A stretch of DNA of 64,000 bases from positions 186,001 through 250,000 of the forward strand of contig NZ_LR134418.1 of the NCBI RefSeq assembly GCF_900637865.1, read 5' to 3'. The position numbers were made by a program, and so were the translations under genes. The stretch is from Legionella adelaidensis. GTDB taxonomy: Bacteria > Pseudomonadota > Gammaproteobacteria > Legionellales > Legionellaceae. Positions 52,303 to 61,289 of this stretch are shown in pieces. Positions within the stretch are counted from its first letter, which is position 1, and every line of letters begins with the position of its first letter. Below the pieces are notes generated by a model. The model was not told the origin of the DNA and did not search any database. It saw nothing but the letters and a program-made list of their open reading frames with translations.

Positions 52303-53139
52303 ATGTCTCGCATTAGAACAATTAAACCTGAATTCTGGACAAGTGAGCAAATTTTATCTTGCTCACTTAATGCTAGATTACTTTTTATCGGTATGTGGAA
52401 TTTTTGTGATGATAATGGCATACATACTGCATCCTATGTGCGTCTCAAAGCAGAAGTTTTTCCAGCAGATGATTTCTCTCCTGCAGAAATAGAAAAACTC
52501 ATCAATGAACTTATTCAAAATAATTTATTATGCGAATACGAGAGAGATAATACAATATATTGGATGGTCACGGGCTGGAAAAAACATCAACGAATTGATA
52601 AACCGACATCACGCTACCCTCTTCCTGAATCTGAACTTAATAAATTCTCCGATGATTCTTCGAATACTATAAGAGGACTACCCGAATTATTAGATAGTCC
52701 TCCGCAACTCCTCCATGAGCCTTCGACTACGGAATGGAATGGAAGAGAAAGGAGTAAAAAGGATATAAATATGTGTGGGGTTGAAACCTCACACATTGCT
52801 GCTTCTCAAGTAAGCTCGTCTATTTTTGTGAAAGAAATTTTTCAACATTGGCAAGATACGATGGATCGCCCAAAAGCAAGACTGGATAAGAAGCGTCAAA
52901 ATATAATCAAGTCAGCTTTAAAATTAGGTTATACCCCTGCTGAGCTTAAACAAGCAATTGATGGCTGTGCTAAAACTCCTTACAACATGGGAAAAAATGA
53001 TCGTAATCAAACCTATAACGATATTAGCTTAATTTTGCGTGACGCAGATCATATTGAGCGTTTTATTAATAATGCCAATGAATATAGCACGTGCTCTGGG
53101 ATTCAACGCACAGATGACCTAATGGCGGGGGTAATTTGA
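52303..53139 (+). CDS. Replication initiator-like protein (phage O / helicase loader type)
   Basis: The protein is 278 residues from the ATG at 52303, preceded by GGGAGA. The N-terminal winged-helix domain is typical of phage replication proteins (MSRIRTIKPEFWTSEQI..., a common opening; then LFIGMWNFCDDNGI). A Ser/Pro-rich linker and a C-terminal helical domain (IIKSALKLGYTPAELKQAIDGCA) follow. The primase-helicase gene follows one base after the stop, so the pair forms a replication module. Confidence 0.75.
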   Translation: MSRIRTIKPEFWTSEQILSCSLNARLLFIGMWNFCDDNGIHTASYVRLKAEVFPADDFSPAEIEKLINELIQNNLLCEYERDNTIYWMVTGWKKHQRIDKPTSRYPLPESELNKFSDDSSNTIRGLPELLDSPPQLLHEPSTTEWNGRERSKKDINMCGVETSHIAASQVSSSIFVKEIFQHWQDTMDRPKARLDKKRQNIIKSALKLGYTPAELKQAIDGCAKTPYNMGKNDRNQTYNDISLILRDADHIERFINNANEYSTCSGIQRTDDLMAGVI

Positions 53140-53140
53140 C

Positions 53141-54985
53141 ATGGCAATGGCTAAAGAAATTTCACAGCAACTTGCACAACGGGCAGAGGAAATTGCTAGC
53201 TATTTACTGCCGAACGGTAAAAAGTCTGGGGCTGAATGGCTTGTTGGTAGCATTCATGGGGAATCTGGAGAATCACTCAGAGTACGCCTTAAAGGGGAAA
53301 AAACTGGTATTTGGTCAGATTTTGCAGAAGGTAGTAAGGGTGATTTACTTGATCTATGGGCATTGACGCGTAATTTAACGCTATCTAACGCGATTAAAGA
53401 AGTATCTCGTTATCTAGGTATACCATCCCCACAAAAGTTTGAAGGTCATAAGAATTCTGGCTTTGCTAAACCTAAATTAAATAATATTGGTGAATTAACT
53501 TTATCATCCTCTGTTATGAGCTATTTGGTTAACGAAAGAAAACTTACAGCTGAAACCCTTCGAACTTATAAAATTGGCGAACGGAATGGAGATGTTATTT
53601 TTCCTTATTGGCGTAGTGGAGAACTTATATTAGTAAAATATCTTAAATTACTCAGAGTGAACAATAAAAAGAAAATTTCTGTTGAACCAGATTGTGAGCC
53701 TTGTTTATTTGGTTGGAACCAGATACCAACGAATGCTCGCAAGGTAATTATTTGTGAAGGGGAAATTGATGCAATGTCCCTATATCAATATGGCTTACCG
53801 GCTCTCTCGGTGCCATTTGGAGGAGGCGGTGGTGATAAACAACGTTGGATTGAATATGAATTTGATAGGCTAGCTATTTTTGATCAGATATATCTCTGTT
53901 TAGATAATGATGATGAAGGCCACAAAGCTACGGTTGAATTGATTAATAGATTGGGGCGTCATCGTTGCCACATTGTTACATTACCGTATAAAGATGCAAA
54001 TGAATGTTTGCAATCGAATATTTCTAGAGAAGTTATTCATCAGTGTTTTGATGAAGCGAAAACTCTTGATCCAGAAGAGCTAAAATCCGCTCGTGAGTTT
54101 GTTCATCAAGTAATTGACGAGTTTTACCCATCCCCTGGGGTTCATATTGGATATGATGCTCCTTGGGAAAAAACAAATGGTAAAATTCTGTTCCGTCCTG
54201 ATGAACTTTCCGTTTGGACAGGAATTAATGGGCATGGGAAAAGCCAATTTTTAGGCCAAGTTATCCTTCATATGATGAAACAAGGAGCTCGTGTTTGCAT
54301 TGCCAGTTTAGAAATGAAACCCAAACGTCTATTAATGCGCCTAACCCGACAAGCCAGTGCTCTAGCTGAACCCTCCATTGAATATATACATGCTATTCAT
54401 GAATGGTTTGGAGACAAACTCTGGCTATTTGATCTAGTTGGTACAGCAAAATCGAAGCGATTATTAGAGGTTTTTCAATATGCTCGCCAACGCTATGGCA
54501 TAGATGTTTTTGTTATTGATTCACTGATGAAATTAGATATTGTTGAGGACGATTATAAATTACAGAAAGCTATTATTGAGCAGCTCTGTGATTTTAAAAA
54601 TCAACATAATTGTCAAATTCATCTAGTTGTACATCCGAGGAAAACAGAGGACGAATCAAAAGCTCCGGGAAAACTAGATATTAAAGGAACAGGGGCGATC
54701 ACTGATTTGGCTGATAACTGTTTTAGTATTTGGAGGAATAAGAAAAAAGAGGAGTTAATTCAGAAACACTTAACAGGTTCAAAATTAGATTATGATGAAC
54801 AAAACATTGTTAAGGCTTCAGATTGTAAATGGCTTTGCAATAAGCAACGTAATGGCGATTGGGAAGGAACGATTGGTTTTTGGTTCGACCCGGCTTCACT
54901 ACAATACTTATCTCACCCCGATTGCAAGCCCAGTAGAATTGTTGAATATTCAAAAATAATCACAAATTCTATTAAAGTACTATAA
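53141..54985 (+). CDS. TOPRIM primase-helicase (T7 gp4/RepA-like)
   Basis: The 614-residue protein starts with a primase-like domain without the usual zinc-finger cysteines (residues 1-100). The TOPRIM core has ICEGEIDAMSLYQYG (E206, D210) and LCLDNDDEG, and the C-terminal RecA-like helicase has Walker A GINGHGKSQ (residues 361-369), ASLEMKP and the Walker B-like VIDSLM. It should prime and unwind DNA during autonomous replication of the excised element. Presence of its own initiator and primase-helicase suggests replication after excision, like satellites or integrative plasmids. Confidence 0.85.
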   Translation: MAMAKEISQQLAQRAEEIASYLLPNGKKSGAEWLVGSIHGESGESLRVRLKGEKTGIWSDFAEGSKGDLLDLWALTRNLTLSNAIKEVSRYLGIPSPQKFEGHKNSGFAKPKLNNIGELTLSSSVMSYLVNERKLTAETLRTYKIGERNGDVIFPYWRSGELILVKYLKLLRVNNKKKISVEPDCEPCLFGWNQIPTNARKVIICEGEIDAMSLYQYGLPALSVPFGGGGGDKQRWIEYEFDRLAIFDQIYLCLDNDDEGHKATVELINRLGRHRCHIVTLPYKDANECLQSNISREVIHQCFDEAKTLDPEELKSAREFVHQVIDEFYPSPGVHIGYDAPWEKTNGKILFRPDELSVWTGINGHGKSQFLGQVILHMMKQGARVCIASLEMKPKRLLMRLTRQASALAEPSIEYIHAIHEWFGDKLWLFDLVGTAKSKRLLEVFQYARQRYGIDVFVIDSLMKLDIVEDDYKLQKAIIEQLCDFKNQHNCQIHLVVHPRKTEDESKAPGKLDIKGTGAITDLADNCFSIWRNKKKEELIQKHLTGSKLDYDEQNIVKASDCKWLCNKQRNGDWEGTIGFWFDPASLQYLSHPDCKPSRIVEYSKIITNSIKVL

Positions 54986-55014
54986 TTTTTGATAATCGAT
55001 TAGAAAGGAAAATA

Positions 55015-55479
55015 ATGAGCTTCGTGTTGACTATATTTTCAGCAGTTATTATATTCATTTTAAGTCAATTTATTTTACGACTTATCTTAGAACCAGTAAT
55101 TGAATTAAAGAAAAACATCGGACTTATCAGCTATACGCTTCTTTATTTTCACAGTAAGTTAACAAATGCTGCAGCTGATAATAAAATTTCAAATGAAATT
55201 AAAATATGCTCCTCAAAGCTCCTTGCTGCATATAGCTCAATTCCTTTTTATAGCTATCTTCACAAGATACTTTATCTGCCTCCTTATAAAGATTTATTAG
55301 AAGCATCTCGAAATCTTAATTTAATTCATGCGTATATGTTAGAGGGGCATAAAGAATATATGAAATCTTGTAATCTTAAAAAACCCATACATTTCCCTAT
55401 TGAGATATCTAAAGCTATGGATAAAATAGGTGAGTTATTAAGCATTACAACCACATACCAAGAAAAAGCAAGCGCGTAA
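55015..55479 (+). CDS. Small membrane-anchored helical protein, unknown
   Basis: The 154-residue protein has one N-terminal membrane helix (FVLTIFSAVIIFILSQFILRLIL) followed by a soluble helical domain. GAAAGGAAAATA precedes the ATG. No motif is recognised. It follows the primase-helicase and precedes the Panacea pair. Confidence 0.6.
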   Translation: MSFVLTIFSAVIIFILSQFILRLILEPVIELKKNIGLISYTLLYFHSKLTNAAADNKISNEIKICSSKLLAAYSSIPFYSYLHKILYLPPYKDLLEASRNLNLIHAYMLEGHKEYMKSCNLKKPIHFPIEISKAMDKIGELLSITTTYQEKASA

Positions 55480-55562
55480 TTAAGTAGAATTAATGGATAA
55501 CGCCTAATTTCTTTATGCTCTATATATCATGCTATAATTGGTGGTATCTATGGGGAGAATAA

Positions 55563-56009
55563 ATGAACACCGTATTTCAAGTTGCTGATTATTTTTTAAA
55601 TAAAGCATCTAAAGAAGAAGATGACAGCGAAATTATATCTAACCTCAAACTGCAAAAGTTGGTTTATTATGCTCAGGGGTTTCATTTAGCAATGTTTGAT
55701 GAACCCTTATTTGAAGAACCCATAGAGGCATGGACCCATGGCCCTGTTTGCCCTGCTCTCTATCATGCTAAAAAGCAGCATAAAAATGGTGCTGTAGATC
55801 CTAATCCTGACTTTGACGCGTCTGTTTTTAGCGAAGAACAGCTAGACTTACTTAATGAAATTTACGAAGTATATGGTCAATTTTCCGCATGGAAATTACG
55901 AAATTTAACTCATGAAGAAGCTCCGTGGCGAGACAATATCGACACTGATAGCAATAATATTATTTCTCATGAAGATTTAAAGAATCATTTCAACTCACAA
56001 CTCAATTAA
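55563..56009 (+). CDS. Panacea-domain (DUF4065/SocA-like) antitoxin
   Basis: The 148-residue protein carries the Panacea signature: ADYFLNKAS, then ISNLKLQKLVYYAQGFHLAMF, EAWTHGPVCPALYHAKK, and LTHEEAPW. GGGGAGAAT precedes the ATG and TATAAT lies about 25 bases upstream. Panacea proteins act as versatile antitoxins that neutralise varied toxins from the adjacent gene. The next gene starts 1 base after the stop, the classic antitoxin-toxin order for this family. Confidence 0.88.
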   Translation: MNTVFQVADYFLNKASKEEDDSEIISNLKLQKLVYYAQGFHLAMFDEPLFEEPIEAWTHGPVCPALYHAKKQHKNGAVDPNPDFDASVFSEEQLDLLNEIYEVYGQFSAWKLRNLTHEEAPWRDNIDTDSNNIISHEDLKNHFNSQLN

Positions 56010-56010
56010 T

Positions 56011-56424
56011 ATGGCAAAAAATAGAAAGATTAAGTCTCCTTCTATACAGCAAGGAAAAAAAATCTCTGTGAAGAGTGAAGGTTCTTCATTTAATAAATTA
56101 AAGCCAATTTTTTCCTTGGAGCATATACAAAAAAATTACTGTATATCGAATTGCACGAAAGACCAAAAAGCAGCATTTGCAGATGCATTAAGAAAACGTA
56201 GTCAAATGACTTGGAATGAAATAACTCAGGCTCATCGTCATGGCTTGGGCCAAGAAAAAATTGCACAAACAGCTATTAAAGCACCTCTTCCCAAAGATAT
56301 AACTCCAGACACAAATTTAATTGCATTGAGATTTGATGGAAAAGCAGCAATGGTTGGTCGAAAAGAAGGTCGGCTTTTTATTATATACTGGCTTGATCAC
56401 GATTTTAGCTTATATGATCATTAG
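56011..56424 (+). CDS. Candidate toxin partnered with Panacea antitoxin
   Basis: The 137-residue protein has a basic disordered N-terminus, then a compact domain with conserved-looking blocks SQMTWNEITQAHRHGLGQEKI, LIALRFDGKAAMVGRKEGRLFIIYWLDHDFSLYDH. The ending WLDHDF-LYDH carries His and Asp residues that could be catalytic. I do not recognise the toxin family. Coupling to a Panacea gene is the main reason for the call. Confidence 0.65.
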   Translation: MAKNRKIKSPSIQQGKKISVKSEGSSFNKLKPIFSLEHIQKNYCISNCTKDQKAAFADALRKRSQMTWNEITQAHRHGLGQEKIAQTAIKAPLPKDITPDTNLIALRFDGKAAMVGRKEGRLFIIYWLDHDFSLYDH

Positions 56425-56480
56425 TCTGTATCAGAGTAATAATATTGGAATAACAGATTTAGTTTCCAGTGGCTTAATAT

Positions 56481-56747
56481 TCAATCTGTACTAACTGAAC
56501 CGCTGTGGGCCGGGTTTTGTAACTCATGTAATGGAGGAATAAGATCCCCTACACTTACGTTTAATGCAAATGCGATTTGAATTAAATTTTGAATAGAAAT
56601 ATTTTGCTCGCCTCGCTCAACTCTTCCCATATAAGTACGCCCCATAGCGGAAGCGTCAGCGATGCTCTCTTGCGAGAAGCCTTTAGCTTTTCTTAATTCT
56701 CTGATTCTGTCCCCTATTTTTATGAGGTTTTGATGTTTTTCTTTCAT
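56481..56747 (-). CDS. XRE-family transcriptional regulator
   Basis: The 88-residue protein has an HTH_3 domain (IRELRKAKGFSQESIADASAMGRTYMGRVERGEQNISIQNLIQIAFAL fits the five-helix pattern), followed by a short tail. It probably controls its own promoter and the divergent gene at 56910; two tandem operator-like repeats lie just upstream (56766-56795). Confidence 0.88.
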   Translation of the reverse strand: MKEKHQNLIKIGDRIRELRKAKGFSQESIADASAMGRTYMGRVERGEQNISIQNLIQIAFALNVSVGDLIPPLHELQNPAHSGSVSTD

Positions 56748-56765
56748 TTAATGAGTTAAAACGAT

Positions 56766-56795
56766 CACACCCTATAAGTTCCACACCCAATAAGT
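56766..56795. promoter_or_regulatory. Tandem operator-like repeats for the XRE regulator
   Basis: CACACCCTATAAGT (56766-56779) and CACACCCAATAAGT (56782-56795) are direct repeats with one mismatch at 16-base spacing, 19 bases upstream of the regulator start and in the divergent promoter region. Confidence 0.65.
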
Positions 56796-56909
56796 GGCAT
56801 TAATCTGTGTTACCCGATATAATTCCAGTCCCAGCGAGTTATGGGTTATATGGAATCAAGAAGAACAAAAAGGAGAGTTGAATAAAATAACATTAAGCGG
56901 AGTTGTATC

Positions 56910-57263
56910 ATGAGAACTTCAAACGAAATTCTTCTATCTAAGGCTGAAATCTATATTTTGCTCAGCATAATGACCAACCAATCTGAATCTGGCAGAGGTG
57001 TACTAAAAAGCACCATTTCAGACAACATAAGATCTATAGGTGATAATGACTTTCTAAATTTTATAGATTTTAAACTCAACCTAAATATAGAGCATTTGAT
57101 AGTAAAACAATTAATTGAGCGTTCGCATGATTCTATTGATCCTGCTTATGCAATTACATCTGCAGGAACAAATTGGCTATTTATAAATGAACACAGTCTT
57201 GATGAGTTACTTTCTTTGGATGGAAAAGCTAATGGCCCACATATAAATTTAATTGAAAATTGA
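56910..57263 (+). CDS. Hypothetical protein, winged-helix-like
   Basis: The 117-residue soluble protein reads like a small helical/winged-helix fold (SKAEIYILLSIMTNQ ... LIVKQLIERSHDSIDPAYAITSAGTNWLF). The ATG follows GCGGAG. It is divergent from the XRE regulator and probably under its control. No family is recognised. Confidence 0.6.
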   Translation: MRTSNEILLSKAEIYILLSIMTNQSESGRGVLKSTISDNIRSIGDNDFLNFIDFKLNLNIEHLIVKQLIERSHDSIDPAYAITSAGTNWLFINEHSLDELLSLDGKANGPHINLIEN

Positions 57264-57277
57264 TGTTAGGGAAACAT

Positions 57278-57541
57278 TCAATTCTTACGTCTTCGATTAC
57301 TTTCCCTAATTGCTTGTCGACCAGCCTCAGTTTTAGGCCCTGTTGACAAGCCGCCATGCAGTTTACAACGTCCATTTACTGCTGTATCGCTAAAGTGATC
57401 CCAAACAGGTGGAGCCTGACATAAGGTGTTTTTTCTAGTCTTAGCATCGCATGTTCCCCTTTCAGATTTTCGAAGCTTTGGAGAATTAGCAAATAATGAA
57501 ATACGAACATTAAAGTTCTTATCGAAATACACTGTAGCCAT
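57278..57541 (-). CDS. HGGxSTGPKT-motif mobile-element protein
   Basis: The 87-residue basic protein has four-residue-spaced Cys/His positions (RGTCDAKTRKNTLCQAPP, then GRCKLHGG) and the hallmark HGGLSTGPKTEAGR followed by an Arg-rich end. Small proteins with this zinc-ribbon-like pattern are frequent in phages and integrative elements; their function is unknown. Confidence 0.75.
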   Translation of the reverse strand: MATVYFDKNFNVRISLFANSPKLRKSERGTCDAKTRKNTLCQAPPVWDHFSDTAVNGRCKLHGGLSTGPKTEAGRQAIRESNRRRKN

Positions 57542-57744
57542 ATTTTACGTCTCCCTATTTCTACAAATCCAGACCCCATGATGCGCGCGTGTGTAGTGTC
57601 ACCCTTCATTTATTTGATCATAAAAAACCTAGTAATGACAGCAGTTATCAGAGGACAGTAGTGAGAATTCGTCTCATTACACGAGCGTATCTACTATATT
57701 TTATAAAAGAGATAGGGATAAAATTTATATAAAAGGGATGAATT

Positions 57745-58542
57745 ATGCGAGGTTTACCTCTGAGACAAAGGGTAGGTATATCTTTCGGAATTTTATGGCT
57801 ATTAGTTTCTATACTCGTTTCCCTATTTTTCGCAAATGTTGAAAGTGTAATGACAGGGGTCATTATATTTTTAATATTGGGCGTTTTTCCAGTGATTATA
57901 ATAAGTTGCCTCTGGTGGATATCAGAAGGAGTGAACTGGACAAAGAACAAATTAATTATAACCCTCAGTGTAATTATAACTGTAACTTTAATAGTTTTTT
58001 GCTATGCCTACATGTCGACTGATTCTTCAAAAGCTCTCTTAAATTCGAGATGGGGGATGTCTGAACAGGAAGTGAAGAATGCTAATGGTGAAGGTAACTC
58101 CCAGTGGGGAAAAGGCCTTATACCGATGGATATGGATGGTGATAGAGGAGTAATACAACCAGCTCCAAGTTCAACTCATAATGCCGAGAAAGTTGTGGTG
58201 GTATCGCAAAATTCATTGTTTTTACCAGAATATAGCAAAAGTTTTATTGTAGGTTATTACTTTTTAGATAATAGCCTATATGGATATGACCTATCCTATT
58301 CTACAGATAGTAAAGAAGAAATTAATGCGATTTTGGAAAAGCTTAGAGATAAATATGGTAAGGGTATGGTACTTAAAAAAGCTCCTGAAGATGAGAATGA
58401 GATTGTAGCTATTGGCTGGGTACAAAAAAAAGAGCATATTTTTTTCTCTGTAAGAAGTAGAGTAGACGACGGTATACTTAAGTACTTTGTTAATATTGAA
58501 ATTACTTATCTCCCTATCTATAACAAAATTTATAACCTTTGA
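57745..58542 (+). CDS. Membrane protein of unknown function
   Basis: The 265-residue protein has three N-terminal membrane helices (about 10-30, 35-58, 70-92) followed by a soluble domain of about 170 residues that starts SRWGMSEQEVKNANG, a motif seen at the head of small exported lipoprotein-like or cyclophilin-unrelated domains. GGGATGAATT precedes the ATG. Its role in the element is unknown. The 200 bp upstream hold no gene. Confidence 0.65.
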   Translation: MRGLPLRQRVGISFGILWLLVSILVSLFFANVESVMTGVIIFLILGVFPVIIISCLWWISEGVNWTKNKLIITLSVIITVTLIVFCYAYMSTDSSKALLNSRWGMSEQEVKNANGEGNSQWGKGLIPMDMDGDRGVIQPAPSSTHNAEKVVVVSQNSLFLPEYSKSFIVGYYFLDNSLYGYDLSYSTDSKEEINAILEKLRDKYGKGMVLKKAPEDENEIVAIGWVQKKEHIFFSVRSRVDDGILKYFVNIEITYLPIYNKIYNL

Positions 58543-58658
58543 GAGCCAATGCACTAAAATTGATCAACTATTGTGTAAATATAAGTCCTTTAAGCTATTT
58601 GCGTACTTTTTATTGTCTATAATCGTAATCAGGGAAAATGCGTAACAATGGAGAGGTT

Positions 58659-58904
58659 ATGAAAGCTAAAACGGAAATTTTAAATTCAAATGACTTTCAA
58701 TATCATTTCGATCGCCACATATACTATAACAAGCAAAGCAAAAAAATCTTTAGTTCAGAAATTATCGAAGATAATACTGAAAAGTGGCTAGTTGATAAGA
58801 TTCAAGAAAGAAATAACACGGGCAGTTGGCAAATATATTTTAATAATGGTTGTACTCTGGAAATGAAAAAAGAACTAATTTCTGAGCTTGATAGTTCTTC
58901 TTAA
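58659..58904 (+). CDS. Short hypothetical protein near attR
   Basis: The protein is 81 residues from the ATG at 58659, which has GGAGAGG upstream; an earlier ATG at 58638 is less well placed. No motif is visible. It is the last gene before the right end of the element. Confidence 0.5.
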   Translation: MKAKTEILNSNDFQYHFDRHIYYNKQSKKIFSSEIIEDNTEKWLVDKIQERNNTGSWQIYFNNGCTLEMKKELISELDSSS

Positions 58905-58923
58905 AATATCAGATTGAACCCAT

Positions 58924-58964
58924 GGGACACTGGTGGGGCACTCACAGATAAAAAATAGCAATAA
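58924..58964 (+). repeat. Right arm-type repeat of the integrase
   Basis: GGGACACT, TGGGGCACTC and AAATAGCAATAA, the counterpart of 45891-45931 in the same orientation, 94 bases inside attR. The words and spacing are maintained while the surrounding sequence is not. Confidence 0.6.
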
Positions 58965-59057
58965 TCTACAATAGACAAGAACAACAGTTATAAGCTAACC
59001 TCTTGATTGATTTATTGTTATTTGTTGGCATTGATAGTCATTTGTTAATCACATATA

Positions 59058-59104
59058 ACTCATAATCCGTTGGTCCTAGGTTCAAGTCCTAGTGGGCCCA
59101 CCAA
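59058..59104 (+). other. attR: right 47-bp copy of the tRNA 3' end
   Basis: Exact duplicate of 45797-45843, starting in the anticodon loop. It lacks the 5' half of the tRNA and so is not functional as a tRNA. Confidence 0.95.
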
Positions 59105-59161
59105 CTTAGACCTTTAAAATCAATAACTTACGTTGATTACATGTTTTAACACAAAAGTCCT

Positions 59162-59210
59162 TGCGTGACTTTTGCGTGACCTAGATCACGCACTTACAAA
59201 CTTACGTGAC
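59162..59210. repeat. Cluster of TGCGTGAC-type sites beside attR
   Basis: TGCGTGAC at 59162 and 59173, an inverted ATCACGCA at 59185, and TACGTGAC at 59203. They overlap the 3' end of the broken integrase gene and probably were its arm sites. They differ from the GGGGCACT arms of the intact element, showing two integrases of different specificity at one tRNA. Confidence 0.6.
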
Positions 59211-59469
59211 TTTCCCTTAGAGTATTTTGACTGGCAGGTCTACTCTTTGGGTTTCTCAATAACGTTAATATCACTCCACTTTTACGATTCTCACAAATCT
59301 TATTCGCAGCTTGATATAAACTTTGCAGCTCAGCTGAGGAATAGTGAGTTGTAATCCTACCTGAACGAAGCCCAAGTAAATCTTGCCTATCTTCAAAACT
59401 TACCCCTGCAGCTCTCAGGCGTCTACCAAAGGTATGCTTTAAATCATGCACTCTTACTTCAGGCAATTT
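59194..59469 (-). pseudogene. Second integrase, C-terminal fragment
   Basis: VRVHDLKHTFGRRLRAAGVSFEDRQ... carries the H-x-x-(R/K) box, with Lys in place of the usual Arg, and the final THYSSAEL tyrosine region. Joining it to 60757-61223 across the ISL3 insertion, after removal of one target duplicate, restores a continuous AREKAKLPEVRVHDLKHTF reading. The gene ends about 90 bases from attR. Confidence 0.9.
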
Positions 59470-60756
59470 GGCTCTTTCCCATTTAAGGGGGCAGCTATAA
59501 TCACCCGCAGAGCACCTTAACACGCACTCTATAATTTTCAAAATTTCTAAAACCATAAGCCCTTCGCTGAATGAGTTTCATTTTGCGATGAAAGCCTTCA
59601 GTTATTCCATTAGATTTACTAAACCGCCACATTCTGGCGACTTCATCTTTCCAAGCACTAAGCGTTTTTCCTAATGATGCTAACGCTTTAAAGGTGCTCT
59701 GTTTTAATTCAGCTAGCATATTCAAGAATGTAGGGATTACTTTACGGCATGCACGTTGAGTTAAAGCTCTTTTCATTAACAGAGAATGAAGCTCTTGCTG
59801 AAATTGATAGATGGCTTCAATAGCCGGATTTTGAATTAAAAAGGCGTCTCTTTTAGCCCTCTTTTCTTCACTCAGGTTATCAGGTCTGGTTCTCAATAAG
59901 GCTAAGATACCTCTATTGCTTTTTATTTCACTGGAGAGTTCTCGGTAAGTCATCATACATTGATGTTGAATTAAACGAATCACATGGAATCTATCGGCAA
60001 CTATCATTGCATTAGGAAAGTATTTTTTTACAATAGACCGATAGGTACTACTTAAGTCCATACAGATGACTTTAACTCGTTCCTTTCCAGGCAGCTGCTG
60101 TAGGTAGTCCTTTAAATCCCCTTCACTTCGGCCTCGAACTACATCAAAGACCTTATGCTTTCTCAGGTCACATAACGTAGTAGCAAAACCTTCTTTCTTA
60201 CTAAAGAAATGCTCATCAATGCCAAGCACTACAGGACAGGGCTTATTAAGGAGCTCTCTATGTTGCTCTTCATAATGGCGCTGATACCATCGCTCGATAG
60301 TGGCTTTCCCTTTCTTATAACGCTCCGATAAGTCTTTTTGGGATACTCCTCGGCTATGTTCATGAAACACCGCTGCCTGCGCCCGCCAAGTAGCACGTTG
60401 ATGTTTATTGATACCAGGGAATTGTTGATTACTATAACGACAACACGCATAACAATATACTTATAGGCTTTAAACCTTAATATACTTCGCCTATGGCCTA
60501 TTAATTCATGATGAACTCTTCGTATAAATGAGGATTTCTTACGTACCCTCTTACTTTGACAGTGGCTACAACGCGCTAATCGGTTATATCTTACATCTAA
60601 TAATAATGGTTGATATCCGCTCACTTTTACTATGGAAAACCCAGGTAAATTTAGGATAAGATTGTTCTTCGGCACTTTAATCTCCTTTTGATCGTTAAAT
60701 CAAGGACTTAGTTTATACTAAGTTGATTAAAGTGCCCCCTTATTTGGTGTAGAGCC
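59470..60756 (-). mobile_element. ISL3-family insertion sequence, 1287 bp
   Basis: The ends begin with GGCTCT in inverted orientation, typical of ISL3, and the outer 24 bases match imperfectly (shared TAAGGGGGCA core). Exact 8-bp target duplications GGCAATTT flank it at 59462-59469 and 60757-60764. It is inserted in the second integrase gene. It carries one transposase gene with a frameshift. Confidence 0.95.
59501..60675 (-). pseudogene. ISL3 transposase with one frameshift
   Basis: The N-terminal part (from ATG 60675) has the zinc-ribbon start CSHCQSKRVRKKS and HHELIGHRRSILRFKAYKY. Near 60,452-60,458 (TATATTG in the sense of the gene) the frame shifts. The continuation in the next frame, YCYACCRYSNQQF...VFHEHSRGVSQKDL, and the DDE domain VLGIDEHFFSKKEGF ... 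ICMDLSSTYR ... NGITEGFHRKMK follow. One missing base would restore a roughly 390-residue transposase. Confidence 0.9.
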
Positions 60757-61223
60757 GGCAATTTCGCCTTTTCTCTAGCCTGTCGCCAACCAGTCGATAA
60801 CATACGACTTAATGGTCGACCTTTGAAACTAAAGACATGAGTAGGATGTTTACCTCTCTCCCCTTCTATCACTTCCCGAACTGTTTCGTTACAAACAATC
60901 AGCCGTTCTTCTCCGTTTTTGACCAGTTCTCCTGGTACAATAAAAACGATGATATGTGGCAATTCTGGAATTTGTATTTCCCAATCCCAGCGCAGTTCAC
61001 AGATTTCGCGATCCCGACACCCTGTATTCACGGCAAACAAAGCCATATTTTTCAGATGGTTAGGTAACTGCTGAAACAGCTTGTGCTGTTCATCCCAACT
61101 TAATGGATAAGGTTTTCTTAAATCTGGCTCAGGTAAAAGTTTTATCTTTGGCGCTGAGTTTAACCAGGTTAAACCGAATTCATCCATCCATTCACTAGCC
61201 GCTAAATTTAATATACGCCGAAC
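60757..61223 (-). pseudogene. Second integrase, middle fragment
   Basis: LVRRILNLAASEWMDEFGLTWLNSAPKIKLLPEPDLRKPYPLSWDEQ, then the catalytic-domain start NTGCRDREICELRWDWE with the first catalytic Arg. It is cut at the N-terminal side by the IS3-family element at 61224 and on the C-terminal side by ISL3. The missing N-terminal domain is not found beyond the IS3 element, so a deletion went with that insertion. Confidence 0.88.
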
Positions 61224-61289
61224 TAATCTTACCGCGAAAAAACGGACACTAATTTGTTAAAATATATGACTTAACGAAGAGGTGTGAGC

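Noticed and set aside
59462-60764. Two different integrase genes meeting at the ISL3 element, because both sides seemed to encode AKLP
   Set aside because: The duplicate is the 8-bp target site GGCAATTT; the extra residues on one side are IS end sequence. One integrase is enough.
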